A stretch of DNA of 32,592 nt, from IMG/VR virus record IMGVR_UViG_3300002180_000040, positions 1 to 32,592 of that record. One strand, 5' to 3'. Under the pieces are notes generated by a model, which was not told the origin of the DNA, searched no databases, and worked only from the letters and a program-made list of their open reading frames with translations. Source of the DNA: a virus. The first letter of the stretch is position 1. Each line of letters begins with the position of its first letter. The position numbers and the translations under genes are program-made. This document shows, one piece after another, positions 1 through 6,049 of this stretch.

Positions 1-985
1 TATAGACGTTTCCGATTTTGCTACAGGAAATAAACATGGAGTAGCTAGGGGAGGGGCTAATATTACGCCTCACATAGATAATTTTAAAATTATACCTATA
101 GGTTTACAGCCTATAAATAACGATGTTAGCTATACAGCGACGAAAAACGGGACTTTGATTTTATCTAAGAACTTTATGCCTCCAACAGATCAAAACGGTA
201 TAGCCGGACATGATATTTATACTATAGGTACTACTAATTACATGGTATTCGCTGCTAGAGATAGTAGTAATAATTTTGTAGGTTTAACTTACGCAACGTC
301 TCCTACTAACGACCCTCATAATTGGACTAGGTATAACGGGTTAATATTAACAGGAGGTTCGGAGAGTATAGCGGACTGCTCTACATACTGGGACGGTAGC
401 GAGATTTACGTAGTTTATAGCGATAGGTTTACGGGTAATATACATTATGCTAAAGGGTCAGATTTATTAAACTTAACTAAACAAGGGGTAATATTAGCGG
501 CTAGCGGTGGTACTTATTATAGGCATCCGGCTTTATTAGTTGAAAACGGGGTATTTTATCTCTATTTAGATGTTAGATACTTTCAGGCTGCCGGGGAGTT
601 TGGAGTAATTGGATTATTTAGCGGAAATTCTTTAAATACTTTAGGGAATTATAAAGAGGTTTTATCTAATTTAGGTTATGATTTTGAACAATGCGACGTC
701 GGAGCTCCGGCTATTAGATATAATTCTGTAAATGAATATTATGAGCTTTTATTTGTAGGGTATCCGGGAGGCGGAGTCCCTTATATACATGAGATAGGTT
801 TAGCTATATCTAAAAATCCTTTAGGGAAATTTGAAAGGGTATCTACAGTACCTTTAATAGCTAACGGAGGCTCCGGGGCTATAGATGAAATTTTCGCTAT
901 AGATCCAACATGGTTGCCTAATACAGATATAGTATACTATACAGCGGACGCGTACGACGGCTTTACATACGCTACATTAACGTAA
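1..985 (+). CDS. Tail fibre or tailspike C-terminal part with GH43-like beta-propeller (5' partial)
   Basis: The reading frame is open to the left edge in the frame starting at base 2, so the N-terminus lies outside the window; the TTG at 155 is only an internal codon. The protein reads as repeated beta-strand units with short aromatic and acidic motifs such as HDIYTIG, HPALLVENGVFYLYLD and DEIFAIDPTW. This resembles the five-bladed beta-propeller of GH43-like glycosidases and related sugar-binding proteins. Lying directly before the lysis genes, it is best read as the receptor-binding or glycan-degrading end of a tail fibre. I infer carbohydrate binding or cleavage; I cannot assign catalytic acids with certainty, and a non-catalytic lectin-like propeller is equally possible. 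A fibre gene of the same direction runs off the right edge of the window and could be the missing N-terminal half. Confidence 0.6.
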   Translation, partial: IDVSDFATGNKHGVARGGANITPHIDNFKIIPIGLQPINNDVSYTATKNGTLILSKNFMPPTDQNGIAGHDIYTIGTTNYMVFAARDSSNNFVGLTYATSPTNDPHNWTRYNGLILTGGSESIADCSTYWDGSEIYVVYSDRFTGNIHYAKGSDLLNLTKQGVILAASGGTYYRHPALLVENGVFYLYLDVRYFQAAGEFGVIGLFSGNSLNTLGNYKEVLSNLGYDFEQCDVGAPAIRYNSVNEYYELLFVGYPGGGVPYIHEIGLAISKNPLGKFERVSTVPLIANGGSGAIDEIFAIDPTWLPNTDIVYYTADAYDGFTYATLT

Positions 986-1056
986 AAAAGTAAGGAGAAA
1001 CCGTAAATTTTAAGGAGTTTCATTTTCGTATCAAAAAAAATGACTATTTTTATATT

Positions 1057-1269
1057 ATGATTAAAAACATTAAAAAAGGTATAATTACTACAATACTAGG
1101 TATTATACTAATCGCCTCCGGTATTTTTTATTTACTATTTCCATTAATTAAAAATATGAGTTACGATATATCCTCTACAGCCCTAACTATTTTATTTGTT
1201 TTCGGCGTAGGATTATTAGTAGCTCCTGATAATTTGTTAACTATTATTAAAGATAAAATAAAAATTTAA
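1057..1269 (+). CDS. Holin-like small membrane protein
   Basis: This 70-residue protein has two hydrophobic segments, about residues 8-30 and 41-56, separated by a short loop, with a lysine-rich N-terminus and C-terminus. Size, topology and position just upstream of a peptidoglycan peptidase are typical of phage holins, which make holes in the inner membrane and time lysis. No sequence motif identifies a holin family, so the assignment rests on topology and neighbourhood. There is a 71-bp gap after the fibre gene with no clear promoter. The start is preceded by an A/T-rich leader, as usual in Bacteroidota. An antiholin or unrelated membrane protein is possible. Confidence 0.5.
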   Translation: MIKNIKKGIITTILGIILIASGIFYLLFPLIKNMSYDISSTALTILFVFGVGLLVAPDNLLTIIKDKIKI

Positions 1270-1279
1270 TCCTCACATT

Positions 1280-1606
1280 ATGACCGTAGCCGCAAAAAAT
1301 AATTTAAAGATATTCGCTCCTTATTTAGCGTTTTTACCCGTTGTCTATATGCTTGTAGCTTGGGGACGTTTTATCGAAAAAAGCGAGTCCCGTATGTTTA
1401 AGGACGCGCACCAAAAAGAGGAGGTTATATCTCATACTACAAAAGGTACGGACGCTTATTTAAACGTACACATGGAGCTCGATAAAAAGGATAACCGCTA
1501 CGTTAAAAAAGGAGAGTTAAAAAACCTACAGGAGGACGTAACGGAAACTAAAGACGCTGTTAAAATAATTCAAAAAGATATTAAAGAAATTCTAAAAAAT
1601 CAGTAA
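1280..1606 (+). CDS. Membrane-anchored coiled-coil protein of the lysis cassette
   Basis: The 108-residue product has one hydrophobic segment near residues 12-28, followed by a charged region. The last 40 residues (KGELKNLQEDVTETKDAVK and onward) look like a coiled coil. It follows the holin-like gene by 10 bp and its stop overlaps the endolysin start as TAATG, so it is probably translationally coupled to it. A single-TM protein with a helical tail in this place could be an antiholin, a pinholin-type partner or a spanin component. No family is recognised and the function is inferred only from position. Confidence 0.45.
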   Translation: MTVAAKNNLKIFAPYLAFLPVVYMLVAWGRFIEKSESRMFKDAHQKEEVISHTTKGTDAYLNVHMELDKKDNRYVKKGELKNLQEDVTETKDAVKIIQKDIKEILKNQ

Positions 1607-2040
1607 TGTATAAAACTGAATTTTTTACTTTGTCCGAATTAGCGCACCCTCAAATTATAAAGGATATAGGAGAGGTTAATACTTGGAGACGTTTAGACGC
1701 TGAGGTTTTAAAAGACTTAGATTATATCCGGGAGGAGTGGTATTTTTTACATAGATCCGGAGTTTATTGTAACCGTTTAAATCTAGGTATTGACTCTAGA
1801 GGTTTACGACCTCCTAACGACGAGGACGGCTCGTTTTACTCTACTCACAAAGAGGGAGGTACTTTCGATTTAGAGCCTGTAAACGGAAAACATAGAGCTT
1901 TTTACGAATTTGTAAAAGGTTTAATATCCTCAGGAAAATTAAAAGCTCTTAATACTTTAGAGAATTTCGAGGATACTTTAAAATGGACTCATACCTCTAA
2001 AATGAATACAGGAGAGCGACCTTTAATTATTAATTTATGA
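1606..2040 (+). CDS. Endolysin, M15-like zinc D-Ala-D-Ala peptidase
   Basis: The 144-residue protein matches the M15 carboxypeptidase-like fold common in phage endolysins and Bacteroidota prophages. The N-terminus carries FTLSELAHPQI, followed by DSRGLRPP and the zinc-binding stretch STHKEGGTFDLEP. Probable zinc ligands are H81, D88 and H129 (in KWTHTS). This fits the SxHxxGxAxD...WxH pattern, except that the second small residue is threonine. It should cleave peptide cross-links in host peptidoglycan. No signal peptide is seen, so export would depend on the holin. It sits between holin-like and spanin-like genes, and its TGA overlaps the next start as ATGA. Confidence 0.75.
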   Translation: MYKTEFFTLSELAHPQIIKDIGEVNTWRRLDAEVLKDLDYIREEWYFLHRSGVYCNRLNLGIDSRGLRPPNDEDGSFYSTHKEGGTFDLEPVNGKHRAFYEFVKGLISSGKLKALNTLENFEDTLKWTHTSKMNTGERPLIINL

Positions 2041-2396
2041 TTTTAAAATATTGGAGTAAGCAAACAGGAAAGGAAAAACTATTTTTAATTATAATAGCTG
2101 GACTCCTTTTTTTTGGTATTTATACTTATATTAAATACGAGATAGCAAACCACAAATTAATAAAGACTCAAAAGGAGCAGCTCGTAGTATACAAGGATAG
2201 CCTAGAGATAACTAAAAAAATGTTACTAGATAACATAGCCTCAGGAAAAAAAGCGAATAAAGACGCTAAAACGAGCTCTCATAAAATTAATAATAAATTA
2301 AAAAATGATACTCAAAAAATTAATAATACTCCTGTTACTGATTTGGAGCTTTCCGAGTTTCTCGCAGAGTACGAAAAAAAAGCTGCTAGTAAGTAA
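2037..2396 (+). CDS. Inner-membrane spanin-like protein (Rz-like)
   Basis: This 119-residue protein has an N-terminal hydrophobic segment at about residues 15-33 (LFLIIIAGLLFFGIYTYI). It is followed by a long, lysine-rich, helix-forming periplasmic region that looks like a coiled coil. That is the architecture of an i-spanin: anchored in the inner membrane with a periplasmic rod. The gene comes directly after the endolysin with an ATGA overlap. Its last 92 bp are shared with the next gene, which begins in the +1 frame with a signal peptide, as in the Rz/Rz1 arrangement of lambda. Spanins share little sequence, so the call rests on architecture and context. Confidence 0.55.
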   Translation: MILKYWSKQTGKEKLFLIIIAGLLFFGIYTYIKYEIANHKLIKTQKEQLVVYKDSLEITKKMLLDNIASGKKANKDAKTSSHKINNKLKNDTQKINNTPVTDLELSEFLAEYEKKAASK

Positions 2397-2676
2397 AGAG
2401 GCTTTAGTTTTAATCAAAAAAGATTTAAGGATTTGCGATAGTTTAGCCGTCGCTTACGAGGCTCAAAAAAAAACGCTCTTATCTTTAGTGGACAGGAACG
2501 TAATTTTATTTAATAAAATTGAGGAAAATAATAAAAAATCTGAATTTTGGCAAAGTCAAATAAAAAAACAGGAGGACGAGATAGTAAAACTTCAAAAGCG
2601 GAAAAAAGACCGTCTTTTATGGTTAGGAGTTGGCGTCTTTACTGGATTGGTTACAGGCGTAGTCATATCTAACTAA
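2305..2676 (+). CDS. Overlapping spanin-like protein with signal peptide and C-terminal TM
   Basis: The 123-residue product begins inside the preceding gene in the +1 frame. Its N-terminus (residues 1-21, ending SFPSFSQ) is a clear signal peptide, which supports the start at 2305 despite the 92-bp overlap. The middle, residues 25-95, is a charged coiled-coil-like helix. Residues 103-121 (LLWLGVGVFTGLVTGVVIS) form a hydrophobic segment with glycine spacing. There is no lipobox cysteine, so it is not a classical Rz1 lipoprotein. An export signal, periplasmic rod and C-terminal membrane anchor recall a unimolecular spanin, but with a cleavable rather than lipid signal. The stop overlaps the convergent minus-strand gene by 4 bp. 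Confidence 0.5.
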   Translation: MILKKLIILLLLIWSFPSFSQSTKKKLLVSKEALVLIKKDLRICDSLAVAYEAQKKTLLSLVDRNVILFNKIEENNKKSEFWQSQIKKQEDEIVKLQKRKKDRLLWLGVGVFTGLVTGVVISN

Positions 2677-2813
2677 TATTTTATATCTAAATCAAAAGTA
2701 TTCTTTAATAACTCTATAGCCGGATTTTTCTCTTTTAATCTATTGTACTGCTCGGTTACTGTACGGGGTTTATCCTTTATTTTAAAACTTATTCTATTTT
2801 TTTTAATTGTCAT
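2673..2813 (-). CDS. Small protein, unknown function (46 aa)
   Basis: The frame encodes MTIKKNRISF... ending in NPAIELLKNTFDLDIKY. It starts inside the last codons of the upstream beta-barrel-like gene (11-bp overlap) and ends in a 4-bp tail-to-tail overlap with the rightward spanin-like gene. Coding character is supported by tight packing in the operon, absence of an alternative gene, and a balanced charged/hydrophobic composition with an amphipathic C-terminal helix. It is the last gene of the leftward early operon. I do not recognise a family; a small replication or host-takeover peptide is only a guess. Confidence 0.55.
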   Translation of the reverse strand: MTIKKNRISFKIKDKPRTVTEQYNRLKEKNPAIELLKNTFDLDIKY

Positions 2814-3288
2814 AGCCCCAGTAATAAATTAAACCTCCGTAGGCTGAGTCCCTCCATATTTGGGAGACGTCCGTAGCCCTCTCTCTAGTAGCTTGTACTG
2901 ATAGTTTTAAATGATTGGTTATTTTGTATGTAACCTCAAAATTAAACGAATAGGATAAAGCAGATACAGCGTATTTTACTGATTTAGGTCTATAGATATG
3001 AGAAAACGAGACTCCCGGTAAAATATCTAAGTTATCTGTTATAGGTATCTCCTGATCTATTTTACAAAAAACCCATTTTGTATATTTAATCTCCGGGAAA
3101 CGCTCGACCTCGATACCTAGTCTAGTATATGTCCCGTTATAGTAGTCTGAGAAACTAATTTTATAATTTAAAGCCGGCTCATTTACAGGGGAGCCGTAAA
3201 TTAAATTACTAAAATCGATACGTAACCCTACGTCCTGAGAAAATACGGACGTAGAGATTAATAGTAATATAAATATTATTTTTTTCAT
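2803..3288 (-). CDS. Secreted outer-membrane beta-barrel-like protein
   Basis: The 161-residue protein begins with a classic signal peptide (MKKIIFILLLISTSVFSQ, cleavage expected after the Q). The rest is made of alternating polar/hydrophobic strands rich in Tyr, Ser and Asn, such as YAVSALSYSFNFEVTYKI, ending in an aromatic strand GLIYYWGYDN. That pattern is typical of small outer-membrane beta-barrels or porin-like proteins of Bacteroidota. It lies 11 bp after the RecF-like ATPase gene in the early operon, an odd companion for DNA-replication genes. A role at the host surface, for example blocking receptor use by other phages, is an inference. It could also be a periplasmic beta-sandwich protein. 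Confidence 0.55.
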   Translation of the reverse strand: MKKIIFILLLISTSVFSQDVGLRIDFSNLIYGSPVNEPALNYKISFSDYYNGTYTRLGIEVERFPEIKYTKWVFCKIDQEIPITDNLDILPGVSFSHIYRPKSVKYAVSALSYSFNFEVTYKITNHLKLSVQATRERATDVSQIWRDSAYGGLIYYWGYDN

Positions 3289-3299
3289 TTTAACAGCTT

Positions 3300-4538
3300 T
3301 TAGTTATCCGCGTCTAGTACTATCTCTAATTTAGTAGCCTCTCGGTCTACTAATTCTATAAACAGCTCTATATTTTCAGACTCCGCCCAGTTTAGAACCT
3401 CCTCGAAATTGTTTTTATCAATTAGAGAGGCGTCTACTTTTAAGATTTTAAGCTCTTTGAGCGTAGAGGCTCCGATTTTCATACCGGCAATTAATTGAGC
3501 GGCTGTATTAATTTGGTTTCGGTCAAATGGCAGCCCGTTATATAGGAAACACTCCCCGGCTGTATCGTAAGTAAGTCCCTCGACTCCGATTAATTCAGAA
3601 ATACGAGCGGCTTTTTTACTTTTTAAGCTCTCGATATTGTCGTTATTTTCAGATATATTTTTTTCTAACTCATCGATACTTTGCTCCTGGATCTGAGCGG
3701 CTTTAGCTGAGGTAATTTTAGCGTTAGTTTTTGTAACATTTTCTAAAGAGTCCTCTAATTCTTTAAACTCGTCTCCGTTTAGAGGTATGTTTTCAGCGTC
3801 TTTTAACCAGTTTTCGCCGTCGATAATTTCTACCTCAGTCTCCTGTAAATCTTTAGTTAATTTAGCGATATCTTCTTTTAATTCTTTTACATTTTTCTCC
3901 CTATCCATTATACCGCCCTCTATGCGCGCGTAATTCTGCCATTTTTCGCGCTCGGCTGCTATCTTTTTAGACAGCTCGACTACGTCTATTACTTCTTTTT
4001 TAGCGTCCTCCGGGTCAAAGTAAGCTATAGTATCGGACAAAGTTTTTAATTCTCTTTTATCGAACCTCCTAGACTCCTCGTTTTCTTCTATTTCCGAGTC
4101 TATATCCGAAAAATCCGCGTCCATTATTTTAGCAAAATATTTTAACTGCTCGGCGTCCGTTTTATTAAAAAATTCGTCTATATCAAAATTTAAAACCCCT
4201 ATTTTATCCTCCATAAAAGAGCGCGGAGCTTTTACAAATTTTTCAGTTTTTTTAGTTGCGTTTTTGTTTTCAATCTCGAAAGCTGTAGGTCGTCCTTTCG
4301 TAAATTTTGTACGAGCTATATAGTCTCCTAAATCTAACTCTATTAATCCTTTTTTAGCCCCGTTAGTAGTTGGCTCAGGAGGGAGGTTTTTTCCTGTTAG
4401 ACCGCACCAAACGGCGTGAATAAAAGAGGTTTTTCCTGTACCGTTACCTCCAATTAAATAAACGTTTTTTCCGTTTACGTCTCCTGTAAAAGACTCGATA
4501 CCTTTAAAATTTTTAATATTTATACTTTGGATTTTCAT
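3300..4538 (-). CDS. RecF/SbcC-like AAA ATPase with coiled coil
   Basis: The 412-residue protein starts MKIQSINIKNFKGI, the usual opening of SMC/RecF/SbcC ATPases. A Walker A loop GGNGTGKTS follows at about residues 30-38. A helical, charged coiled-coil region covers about 120-310. Near the C-terminus NQINTAAQLIAGMKI stands where the ABC signature usually is, and LKILKVDASLID stands where Walker B should be, with V-D-A instead of the usual D-E. Phage proteins of this class often have such degenerate C-terminal halves. A role in recombination, end processing or replication restart with the nearby ssDNA-binding protein is likely. The 96-bp gap to the upstream gene holds a terminator-like hairpin and an AACCAAA-type leader. 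Confidence 0.7.
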   Translation of the reverse strand: MKIQSINIKNFKGIESFTGDVNGKNVYLIGGNGTGKTSFIHAVWCGLTGKNLPPEPTTNGAKKGLIELDLGDYIARTKFTKGRPTAFEIENKNATKKTEKFVKAPRSFMEDKIGVLNFDIDEFFNKTDAEQLKYFAKIMDADFSDIDSEIEENEESRRFDKRELKTLSDTIAYFDPEDAKKEVIDVVELSKKIAAEREKWQNYARIEGGIMDREKNVKELKEDIAKLTKDLQETEVEIIDGENWLKDAENIPLNGDEFKELEDSLENVTKTNAKITSAKAAQIQEQSIDELEKNISENNDNIESLKSKKAARISELIGVEGLTYDTAGECFLYNGLPFDRNQINTAAQLIAGMKIGASTLKELKILKVDASLIDKNNFEEVLNWAESENIELFIELVDREATKLEIVLDADN

Positions 4539-4556
4539 AATATTGCTTTTTTGGTT

Positions 4557-4622
4557 AAAAAAACCCCGACGCTCTCAAAAAAAACCAACTTATTAATAAA
4601 TAAATTACAATTTACGCCGAGG
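4557..4622 (-). terminator. Terminator-like hairpin before the RecF-like gene
   Basis: On the minus strand, arms at 4622-4615 (CCTCGGCG) and 4571-4564 (CGTCGGGG) pair over 8 bp with two G-U pairs. A run of seven T follows at 4563-4557. The loop is long, about 43 nt, which weakens a simple intrinsic terminator. Because the downstream gene has its own AACCAAA leader only about 10 nt later, this may be a leaky terminator or attenuator that lowers ATPase expression relative to the first genes of the operon. Confidence 0.4.
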
Positions 4623-4634
4623 CTATTCTTATTT

Positions 4635-4862
4635 TTATCTTACAGGTCTAGCCTCTCCTCGAAAAGTAGAATACTGCATATCTATACTCTCTAAATTTTC
4701 TTTAGCTGAGGATAAACGTCTCTCGTAATGTTCGTTAACATTTTGTTGAGCCATTTGTAAAATATTTCTTTGATCCTCAGGAGTAAAATTATTTACTAAA
4801 TTCTCGGCTATTTCATTAGCTATTTGAGATACTGGGTCTTGTTTAACACATTCGTTATTCAT
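4635..4862 (-). CDS. Small helical protein, unknown function (75 aa)
   Basis: The product is polar and helix-rich, with FTPEDQRNILQMAQQNVNEHYERRL in the middle and a short basic C-terminus. There is no signal peptide and no membrane segment. It lies between the probable ssDNA-binding protein and the RecF-like ATPase in the leftward operon, with hairpins on both sides. The start is chosen because it is the first ATG after an AACCAAAAAA leader about 17 nt upstream. I do not recognise a family. A small accessory or host-interaction protein of the early region is plausible from position only. Confidence 0.55.
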   Translation of the reverse strand: MNNECVKQDPVSQIANEIAENLVNNFTPEDQRNILQMAQQNVNEHYERRLSSAKENLESIDMQYSTFRGEARPVR

Positions 4863-4887
4863 GATAATTTATTTTTTTTGGTTAATA

Positions 4888-4916
4888 AACTCCGGAGTAA
4901 ATAGTACCCCGGAGTT
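4888..4916 (-). promoter_or_regulatory. Intergenic 8-bp inverted repeat in the leftward operon
   Basis: AACTCCGG at 4888-4895 and CCGGAGTT at 4909-4916 are perfect inverted copies around a 13-nt spacer. They lie between the SSB-like gene and the 75-residue gene. No T-run follows in the direction of transcription; an AACCAAAAAA leader comes instead. It may be an RNA processing or stability hairpin, or a protein-binding site, rather than a terminator. Confidence 0.4.
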
Positions 4917-4933
4917 AGGTTATTTAGATTACC

Positions 4934-5584
4934 TTAAAAAGGTAGTCCCTTTTTTTCGATACCGTCTCCGGCTGCATTTAATTTGTAGCCCTCAGGTATT
5001 GCGTCTCCTGTAGCCCAATTCTCAGGAGTTACTACCTTTTTTTGCTCAGGTGCCGGAGCTGTAGACTCAGTCGAACCGCCCGGAGATAGGAAAGGATTAC
5101 CGTTTTCTACTAACAACTGGCTTAAATCTATAGGAGTAGCTATAAAAGCGTCTACTATCTCCTGAGTAGGCTCTTTTTTAGGTTTAGCTATAAAACTATA
5201 CTCCGTATCCATACCGGAACCTTTTTTACTAATTACTATATCATAGTATTTAGGATGTCCCCAGTCAGCGTCTGCGGCGTGTTTATGTAATGCCGCTATA
5301 ATTGTCTGTTTGTCTAACTCTAAAACCTCTATAGACTCAGTCTCGTAATTCCATACGATTAAAGCCCATGCGTGTTTTACAGAGTCTTTTTGTCCGGCTC
5401 CTTTTGCCGGTTTATTGTCGCGGTCGAATTTAACTCTTTTAGGTTTTCCGTCCGCCCAAATTAGCCAAACCATTAAAGGAGAGGATAGGATACGGAAACG
5501 GTTATCTCCCGTCTCTAACTTTGTAAAACCTCCTCCGCTAGTAGGTACCTCGTACCCGTCAGGTAAAAAACTTTCTTTACTCAT
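4934..5584 (-). CDS. Probable phage single-stranded DNA-binding protein
   Basis: The 216-residue protein has the pattern of phage ssDNA-binding proteins of the gp32-like/replication group. An N-terminal GDNRFRILSSPLMVWLIWADGKPKR leads into a beta-rich core with HAWALIVWNYETESIEVLEL and YDIVISKKGSGMDTEYSFIAKPKK. A flexible Pro/Ala/Glu-rich linker near 165-190 follows, and the extreme C-terminus is KKGLPF. The LPF tip resembles the bacterial SSB tail that recruits partner proteins, although the usual acidic run before it is missing. It is the second gene after the leftward early promoter, suiting an abundant early protein that coats replication intermediates. The exact family cannot be fixed without a profile search. 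Confidence 0.6.
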   Translation of the reverse strand: MSKESFLPDGYEVPTSGGGFTKLETGDNRFRILSSPLMVWLIWADGKPKRVKFDRDNKPAKGAGQKDSVKHAWALIVWNYETESIEVLELDKQTIIAALHKHAADADWGHPKYYDIVISKKGSGMDTEYSFIAKPKKEPTQEIVDAFIATPIDLSQLLVENGNPFLSPGGSTESTAPAPEQKKVVTPENWATGDAIPEGYKLNAAGDGIEKKGLPF

Positions 5585-5602
5585 AATTAAAAAATTTAAT
5601 AT

Positions 5603-5824
5603 TTATTTATTGATTAATAATAAAACTAGATCCTCTAGTTTTTTCGTTATATTCTCGTCTGTAGTCCTAGTCTGTAGGACGTTGTTTAGCTTGGATCTAT
5701 TTTTAGCCGTCTCCGGAAAATCCGCTTTAAAGTAATGAAAAAATAAAGAAGTAATACCGCTTTTAGGTAAATCTTTTTTAGCTTTCAAAACTCGTATTTT
5801 TAAATCCTCGGTCGTAGTATTCAT
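5603..5824 (-). CDS. Small early protein, unknown function (73 aa)
   Basis: This is the first gene of the leftward operon, directly behind the strong promoter at 5851-5881. The protein contains LKIRVLKAKKDLPKSGITSLFFHYF and ends TTDENITKKLEDLVLLLINK. It appears to be helical and soluble, with no membrane segment. Similar short proteins with a 'RxTDExITKKLE' ending occur, as I recall, in flavobacterial phages and prophages, but I know no function for them. Its first position suggests an immediate-early regulator or anti-host factor; that is inference. Confidence 0.55.
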   Translation of the reverse strand: MNTTTEDLKIRVLKAKKDLPKSGITSLFFHYFKADFPETAKNRSKLNNVLQTRTTDENITKKLEDLVLLLINK

Positions 5825-5850
5825 TTTCGTAATAGTTTTTAAATCTGAGA

Positions 5851-5881
5851 CAAATATATAAATTAAATTTTAATGTACAAA
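5851..5881 (-). promoter_or_regulatory. Leftward early promoter (flavobacterial consensus)
   Basis: On the minus strand, TTTGTAC (5881-5875) is followed, 19 nt after its TTG, by TATATTTG (5858-5851). This fits the Bacteroidota sigma-A pattern TTG-N17-23-TANNTTTG. The spacer and boxes are nearly identical to the rightward promoter at 7543-7574, including a TTAAAATNTAATTTATATATTTG core, which suggests duplicated promoters. It would drive the operon 5824 to 2673. Confidence 0.75.
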
Positions 5882-5905
5882 TTTTTTTTACAAAAATATT
5901 TTACA

Positions 5906-5940
5906 TACATTTACAGAATATTTATAACCAATAAATTTTA
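5906..5940 (+). promoter_or_regulatory. Candidate rightward early promoter -7 box and leader element
   Basis: TACATTTA at 5906-5913 is one base off the TANNTTTG box. It is followed after 11 nt by TAACCAATAAATTTTA (5925-5940), a leader element repeated before other phage genes. No good TTG box stands 17-23 nt upstream, so the promoter is weaker than the leftward one or needs an activator. The same TANNTTTA-plus-leader arrangement recurs at 12336-12374. Confidence 0.4.
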
Positions 5941-5944
5941 TATT

Positions 5945-6049
5945 ATGTTTGAATTATTTTATTTTGCCTATTTATTTTTGATTGCTTTATTTTTAATTTC
6001 TGCCGGTACTTTAGTATATGTATTAGTAAAGGAGCACTTAAAAAAATGA
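5945..6049 (+). CDS. Tiny membrane protein (34 aa)
   Basis: The frame encodes a 34-residue peptide with one hydrophobic helix over residues 2-27 (FELFYFAYLFLIALFLISAG and onward) and a basic end VKEHLKK. Its TGA overlaps the helicase ATG as ATGA. It begins 5 nt after the conserved AACCAATAAATTTTA leader, the position of a true start codon elsewhere in this genome. Both points support it as a real gene. It may act on the host membrane or mainly serve as a translated leader coupling ribosomes to the helicase gene; neither is shown. Confidence 0.55.
   Translation: MFELFYFAYLFLIALFLISAGTLVYVLVKEHLKK

Noticed and set aside
4888-4916. Reading the perfect inverted repeat as an intrinsic terminator
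   Set aside because: No T-run follows the stem on the transcribed strand.
5415-5735. Open frame of 106 codons on the plus strand
   Set aside because: It lies opposite the SSB-like gene and the 73-residue gene, both with better coding character, operon spacing and leaders.
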